DNA of 64,000 nt from Saprospiraceae bacterium (GTDB lineage Bacteria > Bacteroidota > Bacteroidia > Chitinophagales > Saprospiraceae): positions 697,001 through 761,000 of the forward strand of contig JAWKLJ010000002.1 in NCBI GenBank assembly GCA_041392805.1. The letters run 5' to 3'. This document shows, in pieces, positions 43,014-50,340 of this stretch (positions are counted from its first letter, which is position 1; the number at the start of each line of letters is the position of its first letter). A program made the position numbers and the translations under genes. The notes under the pieces were generated by a model that was not told the DNA's origin, did not search any database, and worked only from the letters and a program-made list of their open reading frames with translations.

Positions 43014-43042
43014 ACCCCGGCTTATTGTCGGGGTTTTTTTTT
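43014..43042 (+). terminator. Intrinsic terminator of sdhCAB
   Basis: ACCCCG (43014-43019) pairs with CGGGGT (43029-43034) around a 9-nt loop, followed by an unbroken T-run. A textbook intrinsic terminator, 84 bp after sdhB. Confidence 0.88.
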
Positions 43043-43071
43043 GAATGTTCAAAAGGAATAGTCGCCATTAC

Positions 43072-43293
43072 TTAGAGCATGTTTGGAGGTCGCTTTTGGA
43101 GGCAAAAAGTGTCAATTTTTCGCTGATACTAGGCGCTTTTTGAAGTTCATACCCTTCGGTACGGACGAAAAAAGTAACGAAGTATCAGCGAAAAAGGGAT
43201 GTTTTTAGGCCCAAATCGACCTTGGGAGATTCATGAACACCATAAATCACTATAAAGGCTGTGAATAAAAGGTGACCTCCAAACATGCTCTTA
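43072..43293. mobile_element. 222-bp MITE-like element
   Basis: GAGCATGTTTGGAGGTC at 43075-43091 is exactly inverted at 43274-43290, and TTA flanks both ends (43072-43074, 43291-43293), a possible 3-bp target duplication. An inner 15-bp perfect inverted repeat TTTTTCGCTGATACT (43116-43130) with its complement at 43181-43195 shows a nested hairpin. It holds no coding sequence and lies between the sdhCAB terminator and the SusD gene. A related but degraded element occupies 1463-1722. It would need a transposase encoded elsewhere. Confidence 0.72.
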
Positions 43294-43365
43294 AACTTGG
43301 CAGCCTAAAAGCCAGGAAATTCGTTATTGGGAAGAGATTTTATCACCTACTATAAAAAAAAAATT

Positions 43366-44823
43366 ATGATAAGGTATGTACTTGGACTAATGATTTTAAT
43401 GCTTATGGCCTGTACACCGAAGTCAAATGATCCTGAATTCACCATTGTAGATTTCGAAAATGGGCTTACAGTAGCTTATAATTATTTAGCTATATTTGGC
43501 AATAATTATCAGCCTATCAACGATTTATCTTCGGATCAAATAGGGATACCTGGATTAGGTGCTAATTTAACTATAGGAGATAATCTAAAAGAATTATTGA
43601 CGCATACTTGGACCCCAGGAAATACAATGGTTAATAATTTATGGACCAATCTATACAATGGCGTCAATGCGGCTAATAATACCCTTGCCATTGCTGCCGA
43701 AGTAGCAGAAGAAATTGGAGCGGATGAATTGGCTGAGGCACGAGCATTGAGAGCCTTTGAGTTTTTCCTTTTAATGGATGTATTTGGAAATGTTCAAGCC
43801 TTTAAAGAAGATGTATTATCAGGAAATGTATCGGTTCCTCAGTTGAAGCGGGCGGAGGTTTTTACTTTCATAGAAACGGAATTGAAAGAAATTATTCCGT
43901 TATTAAAACCGGAACCTTCTTATGGAAAGATCACTCGTCCAGTAGCACAAGCCATTTTGGCTAAGCTTTACCTAAATGCAGAAGTCTATACCGGAACGGC
44001 TAATTGGGCGGCCTGTCGCGATGCCTGTGCGGCCATAATAGCTAGTAATGCTTATCATTTGGTGGATGATTATTTTGATTTATTTGCCATTGAGAATGCT
44101 ACTTTAGCTGACCAGTCGCTTTTAATGGTCTCCACCATTCCCCCTTCCATTCATCCTTCTCGTTTAACTATTCATCCGGCGCAGATTAATGTTAATAGCC
44201 CTTCGACATCCGGGTTTCAGAATTGGGCTGCTATCCCTGAATTTTATAACCTTTTTGATAAAATTAATGACAAAAGGGCGCTTGCTTTTTTAATTGGGCC
44301 CCAAAAAACGGCAAATGGAACCGCTATTTTGGATGCATCAGGAAATCCGATTGATTACACCTCGGACTATAGGAATACAAGCATTTATAATAGTGGTGCC
44401 AGGGTTTTAAAATATGCTTTAGATCCTACGAAGACCAATTATGGAGATAATGATATTGTCATTTTGAGGTATGCAGACGTCCTTCTGATGGAAGCAGAGG
44501 CCCTAAATGAATTGGGAGACCTCAACGGCGCTGTAGCATTAATTAACCAAGTAAGGGCTCGTGCCTATACGGTAGCTGCGCCATTGAACGTAGGCGATTT
44601 TACCCAAGAAAGCCTTAGGGCGCAAATTTTAAAGGAGCGTTCTCAAGAGTTGATGTGGGAAGGCTGGAGGCGGCAAGATCTTATTCGACACGGGCAATTC
44701 TGTAGCGGAACCTGGACGCAGAAACTAACTGTTGATGATGATTGCGAAAAAAGAAAACTGTTCCCTATTCCGCAATCTGTTTTGGATGTCAATGCAACGC
44801 TAGTGCAGAACCCCGGATATTAG
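43366..44823 (+). CDS. SusD/RagB family nutrient-uptake lipoprotein without SusC
   Basis: A 485-residue outer-membrane lipoprotein. The ATG at 43366 gives a lipobox (LGLMILMLMAC); an in-frame upstream ATG at 43327 would put charged residues before it. SusD features: a helical TPR-like N-terminal half (LWTNLYNGVNAANNTLAIA, EARALRAFEFFLLMDVFGNVQ, KAYLNAEVYTGTANWAACRDACAAII) and the C-terminal ILRYADVLLMEAEALNELGDLNGAVALINQVRARA ... ERSQELMWEGWRRQDLIRHG block. SusD-type proteins bind glycans or peptides and cap a SusC TonB-dependent channel. No SusC is beside it: the upstream neighbour is the MITE-like element and sdhCAB. It may act with a remote SusC or be a relic. Confidence 0.88.
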   Translation: MIRYVLGLMILMLMACTPKSNDPEFTIVDFENGLTVAYNYLAIFGNNYQPINDLSSDQIGIPGLGANLTIGDNLKELLTHTWTPGNTMVNNLWTNLYNGVNAANNTLAIAAEVAEEIGADELAEARALRAFEFFLLMDVFGNVQAFKEDVLSGNVSVPQLKRAEVFTFIETELKEIIPLLKPEPSYGKITRPVAQAILAKLYLNAEVYTGTANWAACRDACAAIIASNAYHLVDDYFDLFAIENATLADQSLLMVSTIPPSIHPSRLTIHPAQINVNSPSTSGFQNWAAIPEFYNLFDKINDKRALAFLIGPQKTANGTAILDASGNPIDYTSDYRNTSIYNSGARVLKYALDPTKTNYGDNDIVILRYADVLLMEAEALNELGDLNGAVALINQVRARAYTVAAPLNVGDFTQESLRAQILKERSQELMWEGWRRQDLIRHGQFCSGTWTQKLTVDDDCEKRKLFPIPQSVLDVNATLVQNPGY

Positions 44824-44842
44824 AGAGGCGTTTTTTAAGGGG

Positions 44843-44892
44843 ACGTGGAGTTATTGGAGAAAACTAACTTGAGTCCTCCAATGACTCCACGT
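44843..44892. repeat. 17-bp-stem hairpin after SusD gene
   Basis: ACGTGGAGTTATTGGAG (44843-44859) faces CTCCAATGACTCCACGT (44876-44892), pairing fully apart from one G-U. It starts 20 bp after the SusD stop; T-run absent. It could stabilise the 3' end of the transcript. Confidence 0.65.
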
Positions 44893-44928
44893 GGACACCC
44901 GTCTAAGCTTGGACAAAATGAGAAGTCG

Positions 44929-45004
44929 GAAATGGGAAGTCGGAAACGCTATACCTGGGAACGCTTAGAAACATTCCCCTTTCCGAATTCCGACTTCCTA
45001 TTTC
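44929..45004. repeat. Inverted GAAGTCGG/CCGACTTC repeat
   Basis: GAAATGGGAAGTCGGAA (44929-44945) is mirrored by TTCCGACTTCCTATTTC (44988-45004), one mismatch. It contains the heptamers GACTTCC/GAAGTC seen upstream of dprA (19428-19522). Located between convergent SusD and VPS10-like genes. Confidence 0.6.
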
Positions 45005-45076
45005 ATCACGCTGCCTCGTCCAGCCTTAGAAGGGTCGCCCTCCACGTCCAATCAACAGCACCCTGGCTAAATTCGC

Positions 45077-48000
45077 TTATTGCTTTCCGTATTCCACTTT
45101 TCTGCCCGGGGTATATGGGGCGCCTGCTTTTTCTAATTTTTCTTCCAATATAACCAAATCCTTAGTCATTAGCTCATTGATACTATTGAGAACAGGTTCA
45201 AAAGCTTTTTTAGCCAGCCTGAGCCCGTCTTGGTGTGTTTGAGTTGGGGAGGAGGAGGAGTCCCACATTTCATAAGTAACACTTCCCATGCGGCTAGCGA
45301 TGGAGGGTGGCGTATCTATATCGACCCGACCTGCCAATCGGTCACCGTACATTGCTTCCTGAATGGCTTGCACTTTATCTTTAATTTGTTTCACCTCTTT
45401 TATCCATTGTGCGGTAGGTGTTGGAGTATCATAAATGGCTTTTTCGATGTGCTGTATCCTGTTACTGATATCGCGTATTTGGCTACCAGCACCTGAAATG
45501 GCTCTTTGCAGGGCCTGTGCTTCTTGTTGGAAAGCCAATAAGGCGGCTCTATCGGCAGCAGGGAGCGTGACGCCGCCTAAGGATTGTAATTTAAACGGAG
45601 TGGGGCCTACCAAAGTACTAAGCTCACCATTAATACTTTGAGACAGCGAGACCGTGTAAGTTCCCGGCACGGCCAGAATACCTTGGTCTTCACTGGCAAA
45701 AGGGTTGTCGGTACTCCTACTTCGCAAGCTGACAGGACTGACACTAGGATATCTACCATCCCAGTTAATGCGTTGCACGCCGGTCGCGTGTTTGGTTTTA
45801 ATTTGTTTGAGGATATTTTTATCTGCATCCATAATGCTAAACAATAAGTATGCTTGTTCCTCCTCTGCCTCAGCTTTTAAGGCCTCATAAGTAGGATAAC
45901 TAATGGCTTTTCCTTCCTTGATCAAGTCTTTTTCCAGTTTTTGCCTTTTTTCTTTTAAGGTCTCTACCTTTTCTTTTAGATGATAAGTAAATTCAACCCC
46001 AACGGAAGGATTTGGGGTACTAAAATAGGCATGTCCCTGGAAGCCATTTCCCCTTAAGCCTAGGGGTGTGCTTTGGATAAAGACAAGACCGTCCTTAATC
46101 GGGAATATATGGGCTGCCAGGTCAAGTTGTTCTGCCTTGAGTTGTCGAAGCGGGGAGTAATCATCCAGCACATAAAATCCACGTCCAAAGGTGGCAAGTA
46201 CAAGGTCATTTTCTCTTTTTTGAATGGCTAGGTCCCTGACCGCAATCGTAGGCAAACCCGCTTTGAGTTGTTTCCAGTATTGGCCACCGTCATTTGTGAA
46301 AAAACAGCCAAATTCGGTTCCCACAAATAGCAAATCCTTTTCTACAAAATCTTCCGCTAAGCTATAGGCTGAACCTCTTTCAGGAAGATTAGCATGGATA
46401 GCCGACCAGGTTTTTCCTTTATCTGGGCTTTTGTAGACGTAGGGTTTGAAATCGCCGTATTTGTGGTGGTTGAAAACAGCATACATGACGTTTTCATCAT
46501 GCTGAGAGGCCAATAGGAAATTGACGTAAGTTCGTTCGGGTACACCACTAATGGTATTCGCATCAATCTTGGTCCAACTTTGCCCACCATTTTCGGTTAT
46601 TTGGATTAGGCCATCATCTGTACCCACCAAAAGTAGGTTTTCATTTATTGGACTTTCCGCAAAGGCGACAATGGTCCCGTAGGGAGAAGTGGAGCCATTT
46701 TTAGCAACGGCATCTATGCTTTGGATGCGTCCCATGACAGGTAGGGTATTACGATCAACCTGTCGCGTCAGGTCTCCACTAATGGTTTGCCAGCTATTGC
46801 CTCGGTCATCGCTTTTGAATAACTTATTGGCCGCAAAATAAATGCGGGTCGCCAGGTGTTCGGAGACGGCGAGTGGTGCGTCCCAGTTCCAGCGGAAGTC
46901 GGCCTCTCCTTCGGCCGGTTTGGGTTGAATGCCGAGTTGTTCGCCGCTGGCGCGATCGTACCGGACTAGTCCGCCATATTGCGATTGGGCATAGACGATG
47001 TTCGGATTTTTTGGGTCAATTTGAGATTCAAAACCATCTCCGCCATTGGTGATGAACCAATTCTCGTTGACAATGCCATTTCTACTGCGCGTTCTGGAAG
47101 GGCCACCCAAGCTGAAGTTATCCTGGGTTCCGCCATAGACGTAGTAGAATGGTTCGGAGTTATCGACGGCAACTTTGTAGAACTGGGTTACGGGAAGATT
47201 GGCTTTGAACACCCAGGTTTTGGCGGCATCAAAAGATTCATACAAGCCACCATCGCAGCCGACCAGGTAATGGTCTGTTTGCTTGGGGTTGATCCACATG
47301 CTATGGTTGTCAACATGTTTGAACTGTTCGTTAACTTGCTGGAAGGATTTGCCTCCATCGGTGGTCCATTGTAGCCAGGTATCCATAGAGAAGACGATAT
47401 CCGGATCGGTAGGGTGGGCCACGATTTCCGTATAATAATTGCCACTGGTGGTGTGGCCGCTTCTTTTTTCCCAACTTGCGCCTCGGTTAGTGGACCTAAA
47501 AAAACCACCACCTTCAGCTGCTTCGACGATGGCATAGATAAATTCCGGATCAGCAGGTGAAATAGCGAGGCCGATGCGCCCCTTATCGCCACCAGGAAGG
47601 CCCTTATTGGCTTTTTCCCAGTTTTTGCCACCATCTTTGGTTCGGTAGATGCCGCTACTGGGGCCTCCGCCGACATAGGTGAAGACATGGCGCCGTCTTT
47701 GCAACGCAGATGCATAAATCAGGTCAGGGTTTCTTGGGTCCATGACAATGTCATTGATGCCGGTATGTTCATCTACCGTAAGGATCGCTTCCCAGGTTTG
47801 GCCACCATCCATCGATTTGTAGACACCGCGGTCTCCTCCGCTGCTCCACAAAGGGCCAATGGCGGCGACATAAATAATGTCCGAGTTTTGTGGATGAACG
47901 ATTATTTTCCCAATATGCTCTGATTGTTTTAGTCCCATGTTTTTCCAGGAAGCGCCGCCATCTTCGGATTTATAGATACCATCGCCATAGGATACAGAGC

Positions 48001-48379
48001 GCTGGTTGTTGTTTTCACCGCTACCGACCCAAATAGTGCTGGGATTATTCGGGTCAATGGTTATACAGCCGATAGAATAGGAACCCTGGCTATCGAAGAT
48101 AGGGGAGTAGGTTGTACCATTATTTGTGGTTTTCCAGACCCCGCCAGCAGAAGTACCTACATAATATACGAAGTGATTATCAGGATGAACAGCTACATCG
48201 GAGATACGTCCAGAGGTAATGGCTGGTCCAATGGACCGAAATTTCAGGCCACTAATGGATACTTTTTCAAGTGGGCTGGTTTCAACAACGGCTTCTTCTT
48301 TTTTAACTTTCTTTTGGCCGTGTGCTGGTAGGATAAATAGGATGGCTAAGCCAATGATGAGGGCGATTTTTCTGTACAT
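45077..48379 (-). CDS. VPS10/sortilin-like BNR-repeat exported protein
   Basis: A 1100-residue exported protein. The chosen start MYRKIALIIGLAILFILPAHGQ gives a clear signal peptide; the frame continues 18 codons upstream to 48433, but that part is translated intergenic repeat. Residues about 30-760 form many BNR/sortilin propeller units (VWKTTNNGTTYSPIFD, IYKSEDGGASWKNMG, VYKSMDGGQTWEAIL, IYRTKDGGKNWEKANKG, FFTNDGGQYWKQLKAGLP). The C-terminal part (about 770-1100) has beta modules, a helical segment (KEKRQKLEKDLIKEGKAISY) and a final coiled region (IRDISNRIQHIEKAI). No T9SS sorting domain is apparent. Such 'VPS10 domain-containing' or glycosyl-hydrolase-labelled proteins are frequent in Bacteroidota; catalytic activity is unproven. 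Confidence 0.85.
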   Translation of the reverse strand: MYRKIALIIGLAILFILPAHGQKKVKKEEAVVETSPLEKVSISGLKFRSIGPAITSGRISDVAVHPDNHFVYYVGTSAGGVWKTTNNGTTYSPIFDSQGSYSIGCITIDPNNPSTIWVGSGENNNQRSVSYGDGIYKSEDGGASWKNMGLKQSEHIGKIIVHPQNSDIIYVAAIGPLWSSGGDRGVYKSMDGGQTWEAILTVDEHTGINDIVMDPRNPDLIYASALQRRRHVFTYVGGGPSSGIYRTKDGGKNWEKANKGLPGGDKGRIGLAISPADPEFIYAIVEAAEGGGFFRSTNRGASWEKRSGHTTSGNYYTEIVAHPTDPDIVFSMDTWLQWTTDGGKSFQQVNEQFKHVDNHSMWINPKQTDHYLVGCDGGLYESFDAAKTWVFKANLPVTQFYKVAVDNSEPFYYVYGGTQDNFSLGGPSRTRSRNGIVNENWFITNGGDGFESQIDPKNPNIVYAQSQYGGLVRYDRASGEQLGIQPKPAEGEADFRWNWDAPLAVSEHLATRIYFAANKLFKSDDRGNSWQTISGDLTRQVDRNTLPVMGRIQSIDAVAKNGSTSPYGTIVAFAESPINENLLLVGTDDGLIQITENGGQSWTKIDANTISGVPERTYVNFLLASQHDENVMYAVFNHHKYGDFKPYVYKSPDKGKTWSAIHANLPERGSAYSLAEDFVEKDLLFVGTEFGCFFTNDGGQYWKQLKAGLPTIAVRDLAIQKRENDLVLATFGRGFYVLDDYSPLRQLKAEQLDLAAHIFPIKDGLVFIQSTPLGLRGNGFQGHAYFSTPNPSVGVEFTYHLKEKVETLKEKRQKLEKDLIKEGKAISYPTYEALKAEAEEEQAYLLFSIMDADKNILKQIKTKHATGVQRINWDGRYPSVSPVSLRSRSTDNPFASEDQGILAVPGTYTVSLSQSINGELSTLVGPTPFKLQSLGGVTLPAADRAALLAFQQEAQALQRAISGAGSQIRDISNRIQHIEKAIYDTPTPTAQWIKEVKQIKDKVQAIQEAMYGDRLAGRVDIDTPPSIASRMGSVTYEMWDSSSSPTQTHQDGLRLAKKAFEPVLNSINELMTKDLVILEEKLEKAGAPYTPGRKVEYGKQ

Positions 48380-48393
48380 AATTAATTGTTGGT

Positions 48394-48502
48394 TCTCTGA
48401 CAATTTTTGCTCACTTGCATCAAGTGAAAGCAAAAGGCACCGCTTACGCTGCTCGATTTTACCCTTACAAATGCACTTGACGACAAAAATCGTCTGAGAA
48501 GG
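48394..48502. repeat. CTGACAATTTTTG inverted-repeat element, copy A
   Basis: TTCTCTGACAATTTTTGCT on the left is mirrored imperfectly by GACAAAAATCGTCTGAGAA on the right (109 bp overall), with an inner hairpin CACTTGCATCAAGTG (48412-48426). It fills part of the 399-bp gap 48380-48778 and forms the false N-terminus of the VPS10-like frame. Related copies are at 49337-49444 and 59838-59878. Confidence 0.6.
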
Positions 48503-48778
48503 TGGATGTTTAAGTTTTCTAAAAGTAAAAAAAATTAAGGAAGTGTTAAAAAAAATACCAGTGAGTGACCTTTTATAAATTCGTAGGTCTTATTAAATAT
48601 CTAACTACTGGATAATTAAAATTTAAGGGTTTTAAGCATCTGTGTCAGGTGTCATTTTATGACTTAAATTCCTCCACTTCCAAACTTTTAAATGAAAGTA
48701 TCCTATAGTGTGATAGTGGGTACATCAGGAAATAAAAATTTGCCTGAATTTAAAAATAAAAATAAAATTATCACGAAA

Positions 48779-49261
48779 ATGAAGAACTTGATTAAGTGGA
48801 CAATGCTGCTTGTTTTTACGTTGGGTATGAGTACTTATGGTGTTGCCCAAACTACGACGGTAAAAAGGACTAAAGCGCCTGATGAAAAAGTAGTGAAAGC
48901 AAAAACGGCGGAAGCGGCAGCGGAGACAAAAGCCAATATGGATGATGAACAGGAAATGAAAGAAGAAAAAAATGAAATAGGGAAGCACAAAAATAAGATG
49001 AAAGGTAAGGCCAAAGGCCATGATAAGGGAGAACATAAAGGTAAAGGCCATGCGTATGGCAAAAAAAAGGATAAAAGCGGTGAGAAAATGGCAAAATCCA
49101 AAGCTGGTCAGGTAGAAAAGCAAGGCAATGAAGCCTGGAAGGATGGAGAAAAAGAAGCAGGCGAAATGCCATCTAAATCAAGAAAAGGGGGGAATAAAAC
49201 AAATACGGATACAAAAATTGATATTTCAAAAAAGACCTTGGCTCCAGCAAAGGGAAATTAA
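48779..49261 (+). CDS. Lysine-rich exported protein, unknown function
   Basis: A 160-residue protein starting MKNLIKWTMLLVFTLGMSTYGVAQ (signal peptide). The frame also opens at 48692, but that extension is Asn/Lys-rich and puts the signal 29 residues in. The mature part is highly charged: an acidic middle (MDDEQEMKEEKNE) and many GKGHxKG/KAKGHDKGEHKGKG-like units with no hydrophobic core, so it is probably disordered. It may bind anionic polymers. It is bracketed by two related inverted-repeat elements (48394-48502 and 49337-49444) and followed by a good terminator. No family was recognised. Confidence 0.65.
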   Translation: MKNLIKWTMLLVFTLGMSTYGVAQTTTVKRTKAPDEKVVKAKTAEAAAETKANMDDEQEMKEEKNEIGKHKNKMKGKAKGHDKGEHKGKGHAYGKKKDKSGEKMAKSKAGQVEKQGNEAWKDGEKEAGEMPSKSRKGGNKTNTDTKIDISKKTLAPAKGN

Positions 49262-49301
49262 ACATACGATCCAATTGATATTTGAGAAAACGGATAATAA
49301 G

Positions 49302-49332
49302 AAGGCTGGCTGTATAGTCAGCCTTTTTTTTT
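49302..49332 (+). terminator. Intrinsic terminator after Lys-rich gene
   Basis: AAGGCTGGC (49302-49310) pairs with GTCAGCCTT (49317-49325; one G-U) around TGTATA, followed by a T-run. It lies 40 bp after the stop at 49261. Confidence 0.82.
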
Positions 49333-49336
49333 GGGG

Positions 49337-49444
49337 TTTTCTGACAATTTTTGTGTTCTAGTCAGCTGAAAGCCTTGATCATCGCTCTTGATCAATCGCT
49401 TAAGATCTTCGTTTTAAGCTGACCACAAAAATTGTCAGAGAAGG
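49337..49444. repeat. CTGACAATTTTTG inverted-repeat element, copy B
   Basis: CTGACAATTTTTGTG (49341-49355) is exactly inverted as CACAAAAATTGTCAG (49424-49438). Inner arms GTCAGCTGAAA/GTTTTAAGCTGAC and TTGATCATCGCTCTTGATCAA add a second layer of pairing. It separates the Lys-rich gene terminator from the convergent GNAT gene, 4 bp before the GNAT stop. Confidence 0.75.
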
Positions 49445-49448
49445 TTTT

Positions 49449-49934
49449 TTATAGGCTTTTGTACATGATGTAGGCATCTACATAGCCTTTTTCAAAATGA
49501 TGAAAGCCACCTGGAATCGTAGCGATAATTTGGAAGCCAATGGCTTGCCACAACTTCACAGCAGCGGTATTGGTACTCACTACCAGGTTGTATTGCATAC
49601 CTAGGTAACCGGCGTTTTTTGCGGCTTCCAGCGAATGCAAGGCCAATTGCTTTCCTACCCCCAAGCTTCGGAAAGGAGGCGCAACCATGTAAGCAGCATT
49701 GGCAATATGGGCGCCATATCCTTCCTGGTTGGGGCGAACAATGTAAGCTCCTGCTGCTTGATCTTGATAATCAGCGATATAGGAAAGATTGTTGATATTA
49801 ATCCATGTTTTTTCTAAGGCAGCTCTAGGGGTTCCCGGTACATAGGGATAATAAATCTTCTCTTCAATAATGCCATTGAATAAATCCCAAAGCAGGTCAA
49901 GGTCTTCCTCCTTAGCTGGTCGTATTTTTATCAT
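49449..49934 (-). CDS. GNAT-family N-acetyltransferase
   Basis: A 161-residue cytoplasmic protein with the GNAT fold: MIKIRPAKEEDLDLLWDLFNGII at the start, acceptor-side strands (SYIADYQDQAAGAYIVRPNQEG), the acetyl-CoA-binding element VAPPFRSLGVGKQLALHSLEAAKNAG (residues about 90-115, with the Q/RxxGxG/A-type loop) and NLVVSTNTAAVKLWQAIGFQIIATIPGGFHH (about 120-150). The C-terminal FHHxxxGYVD motif is common in Bacteroidota amino-acid or peptide acetyltransferases of this type. The substrate is unknown. Divergent from the protease gene. Confidence 0.88.
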   Translation of the reverse strand: MIKIRPAKEEDLDLLWDLFNGIIEEKIYYPYVPGTPRAALEKTWININNLSYIADYQDQAAGAYIVRPNQEGYGAHIANAAYMVAPPFRSLGVGKQLALHSLEAAKNAGYLGMQYNLVVSTNTAAVKLWQAIGFQIIATIPGGFHHFEKGYVDAYIMYKSL

Positions 49935-49963
49935 AGGATAAATGTATATAATCTTAGTAGTTG

Positions 49964-50085
49964 GACGGAAATAAAGGCTACCACTTTTTCAAAGATTCGC
50001 GAATATTTTCACACAACTTCCTTGCAGTCAGTTGCTTTGAAAATTTTAGCGAATCAAAAGTGGTATCATTTATTTTTTTTCCGTC
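49964..50085. repeat. 122-bp palindromic element upstream of protease
   Basis: The arms GACGGAAATAAA-TACCACTTTT-GATTCGC-ATTTTCA (49964-50011) and their complement TGAAAATTTT-GCGAATC-AAAAGTGGTA-TTTATTTTTTTTCCGTC (50038-50085) pair almost throughout, with a few insertions and a 26-nt loop. It lies between divergent GNAT and protease genes, in the 406-bp gap 49935-50340. No similarity to the other repeat families was seen. It could be a MITE-like relic or a structured leader. Confidence 0.68.
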
Positions 50086-50148
50086 TATTACGTTTTTCCC
50101 AAAAAAGCACTTTGATTAAAAATATATATAAAAAAAATAAATATAAAT

Positions 50149-50179
50149 TTTGTTTTTATCAATTAAGCTTATACATTTG
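50149..50179 (+). promoter_or_regulatory. Promoter of S8 protease gene
   Basis: TTTG at 50149-50152, a 19-nt spacer and TACATTTG at 50172-50179 match the Bacteroidota consensus. The leader to the chosen ATG at 50341 is about 155 nt. Confidence 0.58.
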
Positions 50180-50340
50180 CTTTCAACAAACAAGTACTTC
50201 CTTTTCTACCACAAGTTCAACAACTAGCTTTTGCGGAAACATCATTGACCACTTCTCGGGTAAAGCGGAGCAGTCATTAGCCCTTTTATCTCATTGTGGT
50301 CAAGCACCAACAGCACTCAAACAAATTTACCCCCTTAGGC

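Noticed and set aside
48725..49172. Minus-strand hydrophobic open frames over the Lys-rich gene
   Set aside because: Antisense of Lys codons gives Phe/Leu-rich sequence; no start context or family resemblance.
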